Origin: Bryobacter sp964387685
GTDB taxonomy: Bacteria > Acidobacteriota > Terriglobia > Bryobacterales > Bryobacteraceae
Direction of reading: 5' to 3'
Length of the DNA: 64,000 nucleotides
NCBI GenBank assembly: GCA_964387685.1
Contig: CAYLXK010000025.1
Coordinates: 13,927-77,926 of the forward strand
Below are positions 60,524 through 64,000 of the stretch, in pieces (the first letter of the stretch is position 1; the number at the start of each line of letters is the position of its first letter). The notes beneath the pieces are model-generated. The model did not search any database. It was not told the DNA's origin and worked only from the letters and a program-made list of their open reading frames with translations. Both the position numbers and the translations under genes were made by a program.

Positions 60524-61324
60524 ATGCCGAATCCCGCTTATTCCGTTATGCTTTGGACCCTGAAGGGAAGCTTCGAGGAAAAACTGGAAATGGCGGCGGC
60601 GGCAGGCCTGGAAAGCGTAGAGCTCGTTGGAGAGCATCTTTCTTGGGACGACGTCAAAATCCGCGAGATCAAGTCCCGCGCGGCGGGCCTGAAACTGAAG
60701 ATGGATACGATTTCCTGCACGCCCAACTGGGGCCGGGAACCTGTCAGCATGCTCGATCCGGCCCAGCGTGACAATTTCTTAAAACAAGTCTCTTCCGCGA
60801 TGACCGCGTGCCAGAAGCTGGAAATCCCTTGCGCGCTGCTGATGTCCGGGAACACCATCGCGGGAAAATCCTTCGAAGACCAATACGCCAGCATGATCGA
60901 GGGCGCCAAGCGAGCTTCGGACCTTGCAGCCAAAGCGAACGTAACGCTTATCTTCGAACCCCTGAACAATAAGGTGGACCACAAGGGCTTTTTTCTGGAC
61001 AACTGTGTAACCGGCGCGCGCGCTTGCAAAGAGATCAACCACCCGCACGTCGCCCTGCTTTTTGACATCTATCACGAGCAAGTGCAATTGGGCAACGTCA
61101 CCCGCACACTGGATCTTGCGATGCCGTTCATCAAAGTCGTCCACATCGCCGACAACCCAGGACGAAACCAACCCGGAACGGGCGAGATGAACTATCAGTA
61201 CATTTACAAGTTTTTAAAATCAAAGAACTACGCCGGCATGGTGACGATGGAATACATCGCCAAGGGAGACCAGCGCCAGATCCTTATCGACGCTGTGAAG
61301 CAGGCCAGAGCCAGCTTCTCCTAG
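60524..61324 (+). CDS. hydroxypyruvate isomerase/AP-endonuclease-like TIM barrel
   Basis: A 266-aa xylose-isomerase-fold protein. Landmarks are the N-terminal YSVMLWTLKGSFEEKLEMAA, ESVELVGEH, TLIFEPLNNKVDHKGFFL, LLFDIYHEQ and HIADNPGRNQPGTGEMNY, giving Glu, His and Asp metal ligands. It resembles Hyi-type isomerases (hydroxypyruvate to tartronate semialdehyde) and related sugar-metabolism enzymes. Starts at ATG 60524. Exact substrate unresolved. Confidence 0.8.
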   Translation: MPNPAYSVMLWTLKGSFEEKLEMAAAAGLESVELVGEHLSWDDVKIREIKSRAAGLKLKMDTISCTPNWGREPVSMLDPAQRDNFLKQVSSAMTACQKLEIPCALLMSGNTIAGKSFEDQYASMIEGAKRASDLAAKANVTLIFEPLNNKVDHKGFFLDNCVTGARACKEINHPHVALLFDIYHEQVQLGNVTRTLDLAMPFIKVVHIADNPGRNQPGTGEMNYQYIYKFLKSKNYAGMVTMEYIAKGDQRQILIDAVKQARASFS

Positions 61325-61432
61325 AACATGTGCCCAGCGGCAACGCTCTAAACTAGAGTTATTGGTGCGCGGGCCTGCTCTTTGTCGTCAGGTTGTCACG
61401 ATCCAGAATCTACAATCGAGGTGACTATTTCG

Positions 61433-63091
61433 ATGCCCATGCGCGTCGCTCTTGCGCAGATCAACACGACCATCGGCGATTTTGCGGGGAACCGGGCAAA
61501 GATTGTCGAATATGCGCGGCGGGCGGCCGAGAAAGAAGCGGAAATCGTTCTGTTTCCCGAGCTCTGCCTTACTGGTTATCCGCCCCGCGATCTGGTTGAA
61601 AAACCCGCCTTCGTCGAACGCGCGCAAGACGAGCTGCGCCTCCTGGCGGAAGAAACGGCCTCACTCCCCATTCAGATTGTTGTCGGCAACGTAGCGGCCG
61701 CCCAGACCGTCCGCGGGAAGGGTGTCTTGAACACCGCCTCGGTGCTCAGCGGGGGGACGGAGATTTTTCGCCAGACGAAGATGCTCTTGCCCACCTACGA
61801 CGTCTTCGACGAAGGACGTTACTTTTATCCCGCCGAAGGACAGGAGCTATTTGCCCTTGGCGCGACGCCGGTGGCTCTGACCATCTGCGAGGACGCCTGG
61901 AACAGCGCGGACTTCATCGAGAAGCCGCTCTACAAAAGGGATCCCCTCGACGAACTCGGGAAACGAGGGGCCAGGGTACTGCTCTCTATCAACGCAAGTC
62001 CTTACGAAATGAACAAGCGCTCTTTGCGCAATAAGCATTTCGCCGCGGCGGCGCAAGAGTACGGGATTCCTTGCGTCTACGTAAACTCGGTCGGGGGTAA
62101 CGACCATCTGGTGTTTGACGGTTCCAGCTTTGCCATGGATGCGGCTGGACGCGTGGTCGCGCAGGCGCCAAGTTTTGCCGAATCGCTCCTGGTCGTTGAT
62201 CTCGCCTCCGGCCATGGCGACATGCGCGGTTCCCACGAGAATGAACTGGAAGCCGTCTATGAAGCGCTTGTGCTGGGAACACGAGACTACGTTCGCAAGT
62301 GCGGTTTCAGCAAAGTACTAATGGGTCTTTCGGGAGGAATCGATTCCTCGATCGTCGCCTGCATCGCGGTAGAGGCCTTGGGCCGGGAGAACCTAACCGG
62401 CGTGGGCATGCCTGGGCCGTATTCCTCCAGCCATTCCTTGACCGACGCCCGCGCGATGGCGGAACGCCTGGGCATTCGTTTCGAGGTTTCGGCCATCACG
62501 CCCGCCTACCAAACGATGGTGGAGGGCCTAGCCTCCCTTTTCGAAGGCTACCCGCCCGACGTTACGGAAGAAAATCTCCAGAGCCGTCTGCGGGGTGTGA
62601 CCCTGATGGCGCTGTCGAACAAGTTTGGCGCCTTGGTACTCACCACCGGCAACAAGAGCGAGTTGGCCGTGGGATACTGCACACTCTACGGCGACATGTG
62701 CGGAGGCCTGGCGGTGATTTCCGACGTGCCCAAGACGGTCGTCTACGAGTTGTCTCGCATCGCGAATCTGCGCTTGGGCCATCCGATTCCGGAGAGCGTC
62801 TTCGCAAAGCCGCCTTCGGCCGAATTGCGCCCGGACCAGACCGACCAGGATTCGCTGCCGCCCTATGACGTGTTGGACCGGATCCTAGCGGGCTATGTGG
62901 AGCGCCAATGGAGCGTGGCCGAAATCGTCGAACGAGAAGCGCTCCCAGTGGATTTAGTGCGGGACATCGCCCGCAAGGTGGATCTGAACGAATACAAGCG
63001 GCAGCAGGCCGCGCCGGGAATTAAAGTCACGTCGAAGGCATTTGGCATGGGGCGTAGGATTCCGATCGCCCAGAAGTATCGGGATCAATAG
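61433..63091 (+). CDS. nadE: glutamine-dependent NAD+ synthetase
   Basis: A 552-aa enzyme making NAD from deamido-NAD, ATP and glutamine. The N-terminal CN-hydrolase domain has E43, K116 and C152 (CEDAWNS). The synthetase domain has SGGIDSS near 300-306 and the LSNKFGALVLTTGNKSE segment. The ATG at 61433 is preceded by GAGGTGA, better than an upstream open frame to 61382. Confidence 0.93.
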   Translation: MPMRVALAQINTTIGDFAGNRAKIVEYARRAAEKEAEIVLFPELCLTGYPPRDLVEKPAFVERAQDELRLLAEETASLPIQIVVGNVAAAQTVRGKGVLNTASVLSGGTEIFRQTKMLLPTYDVFDEGRYFYPAEGQELFALGATPVALTICEDAWNSADFIEKPLYKRDPLDELGKRGARVLLSINASPYEMNKRSLRNKHFAAAAQEYGIPCVYVNSVGGNDHLVFDGSSFAMDAAGRVVAQAPSFAESLLVVDLASGHGDMRGSHENELEAVYEALVLGTRDYVRKCGFSKVLMGLSGGIDSSIVACIAVEALGRENLTGVGMPGPYSSSHSLTDARAMAERLGIRFEVSAITPAYQTMVEGLASLFEGYPPDVTEENLQSRLRGVTLMALSNKFGALVLTTGNKSELAVGYCTLYGDMCGGLAVISDVPKTVVYELSRIANLRLGHPIPESVFAKPPSAELRPDQTDQDSLPPYDVLDRILAGYVERQWSVAEIVEREALPVDLVRDIARKVDLNEYKRQQAAPGIKVTSKAFGMGRRIPIAQKYRDQ

Positions 63092-63115
63092 AGAGTATTC
63101 ATGAGAGAGGTTTAT

Positions 63116-64000
63116 ATGACGCATTGGAATCGGATCTTCCCCCTGCTGGGGCTGGGATTAATTGCGAGCTTGGCTCTGTTTTCGCAACCGGAGGGCATGC
63201 GTGTCGTAGGCCCGCAAACGGACGGAAGCGTTCTACTGCCGACAGGCTGGTCAATCCGCCCGGCGGGACGGCAAATTCCGGTCGACACGTTCCCGATGGC
63301 CAGCGCCATTTCGCCGAACGGCAAGCTTCTTGCGGTTCTCTATGGCGGCTATAACCCTCCCTCCCTGGAGATCCGAGACGCCGTTTCGCTGAGCGTGATC
63401 TCGCGCCTGCCGGTGCCTGACGCCTGGTTGGGCTTAGCCTTTACGGCAGACGGGCGCACCATCTATGTTGGCGGCGGATCGAAGGCCATGGTTTACGGCT
63501 TTGCAGTAGCCGAAGACGGAAAGCTGTCCAAGGGCGTGGAGTGGAAACTGACCGATGGGGCGCCCACTCACGAAGACTTTACCGGAGATGTGCAGTTGTC
63601 CCCCGACGGGCGGCTTCTTTACGCGGCCATGCTACACCGCAACCGGATCGCTGTGATCAATCCGCAGTCCGGCCGCGTTATCGAGCGCTTTGAGACCGGC
63701 CGGCGCCCCTACCGCATCCTGATGAATCCCGACGGCGAGAGCTTTTTTGTCAGCGCGATGGGCGATGCCGCGGTGATCCAGCACAAGCTCCTGGACGGGA
63801 AAATCATGCGTCGAATTCGCGTGGGCAATGCGCCAACGGATATGGTTTGGCGGGGCGCCAAGACTCGCCTTGAGGAAGAAAACGCTCCCCAGCCTTGGGC
63901 GGCGCGCATTTTCGTGGCCTCGTCCAATACCAACAATGTCAACGTGCTCGCAGTGACGGAAGCCAAAGACGTCCAGGCCGTGGAAACGATCAATCTCGCT
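63116..64000 (+). CDS. secreted YVTN-type beta-propeller protein (runs off right edge)
   Basis: From the ATG at 63116, preceded by GAGAGAGG, the frame is open to the end of the window (295 codons). A signal-like segment (LLGLGLIASLALFS) is followed by repeated propeller strands (LSPDGRLLYAAM, NPDGESFFVSAMGDAAVI, RIFVASSNTNNVNV). Such proteins often carry a C-terminal phosphoesterase domain in Acidobacteria, but that part lies outside. It starts 24 bp after nadE. An ATG at 63101 is an alternative. Confidence 0.75.
   Translation, partial: MTHWNRIFPLLGLGLIASLALFSQPEGMRVVGPQTDGSVLLPTGWSIRPAGRQIPVDTFPMASAISPNGKLLAVLYGGYNPPSLEIRDAVSLSVISRLPVPDAWLGLAFTADGRTIYVGGGSKAMVYGFAVAEDGKLSKGVEWKLTDGAPTHEDFTGDVQLSPDGRLLYAAMLHRNRIAVINPQSGRVIERFETGRRPYRILMNPDGESFFVSAMGDAAVIQHKLLDGKIMRRIRVGNAPTDMVWRGAKTRLEEENAPQPWAARIFVASSNTNNVNVLAVTEAKDVQAVETINLA

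Noticed and set aside
1..64000. tRNA, rRNA, CRISPR, IS or prophage elements
   Set aside because: No TpsiC-like arm with a cloverleaf, no spaced direct repeats, and no transposase, integrase or phage protein was recognised by eye.

Overview
The window is about 60% GC, densely coded on both strands, and most consistent with a soil acidobacterium of the Bryobacterales/Solibacterales type. This is inference: the pointers are hopanoid genes (HpnI-, HpnJ- and HpnE-like), LPS lipid A synthesis (LpxC), a winged-helix/TM/TolB-propeller regulator, several secreted TPR or carboxypeptidase-regulatory-like proteins, a secreted PI-PLC-like enzyme, Gfo/Idh/MocA and sugar-isomerase-like enzymes, and frequent GTG/TTG starts. 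No tRNA, rRNA, IS element, prophage or CRISPR array was recognised. The only stretch over 300 bases without an intact gene (8158-8627) holds a decayed reading frame.

Layout. 1-8.2 kb: a UbiA-HAD fusion (cut by the left edge), lpxC, polA, an HTTM-like membrane protein, an alpha/beta hydrolase and a GDPD-family esterase. 8.2-14.8 kb (minus strand): a pseudogene, guaA, an AbiEii-like nucleotidyltransferase with a small overlapping partner, ctpA, a MerR regulator, a glycine-zipper protein and a small membrane protein. 14.9-18.2 kb: a PI-PLC-like enzyme, a Cys-rich small protein and a TPR protein. 18.2-21.5 kb: a tightly overlapping operon, hpnJ-like radical SAM, two SMR-type 4-TM proteins, hpnI-like glycosyltransferase, then the TPR gene. 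21.6-26.6 kb: a phosphoesterase/lipoprotein/barrel operon, an ECF sigma factor with a cupin anti-sigma factor, and a TPR protein. 26.7-32.2 kb: a degenerate sensor kinase-receiver protein, then a coupled purine-related set (guanine deaminase, DUF6986-like, purine nucleoside permease, betaine-type binding lipoprotein). 32.2-38.7 kb: motB/motA, purH, an ECF sigma factor and a winged-helix/propeller regulator. 38.7-42.8 kb: a type III polyketide synthase, methyltransferase and MMPL exporter operon. 42.8-54.7 kb: YHS and DUF2141 proteins, gapA, a CPBP protease, a GHMP kinase, peptide deformylase, PilZ, an oxidoreductase, a DapA-like aldolase, an aromatic amino-acid decarboxylase and a hybrid histidine kinase. 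54.8-64 kb: pyrD, ridA, hpnE, small membrane proteins, a fused trpE-trpG, a Hyi-like isomerase, nadE and a beta-propeller protein cut by the right edge.

How the genes work together. Housekeeping nucleotide metabolism is scattered (guaA, purH, pyrD, guanine deaminase, purine permease). Two sets look like lipid or secondary-metabolite modules. The hpnJ/hpnI operon should make hopanoid side chains of the bacteriohopanetetrol glucosamine/cyclitol type and carries an embedded SMR pair that could be a flippase; hpnE, for the squalene precursor, lies 35 kb away. The type III PKS operon should make and export a methylated aromatic or pyrone lipid. Several head-to-head gene pairs share or nearly share start codons (43.2, 48.05 and 50.36 kb), leaving no intergenic promoter space.
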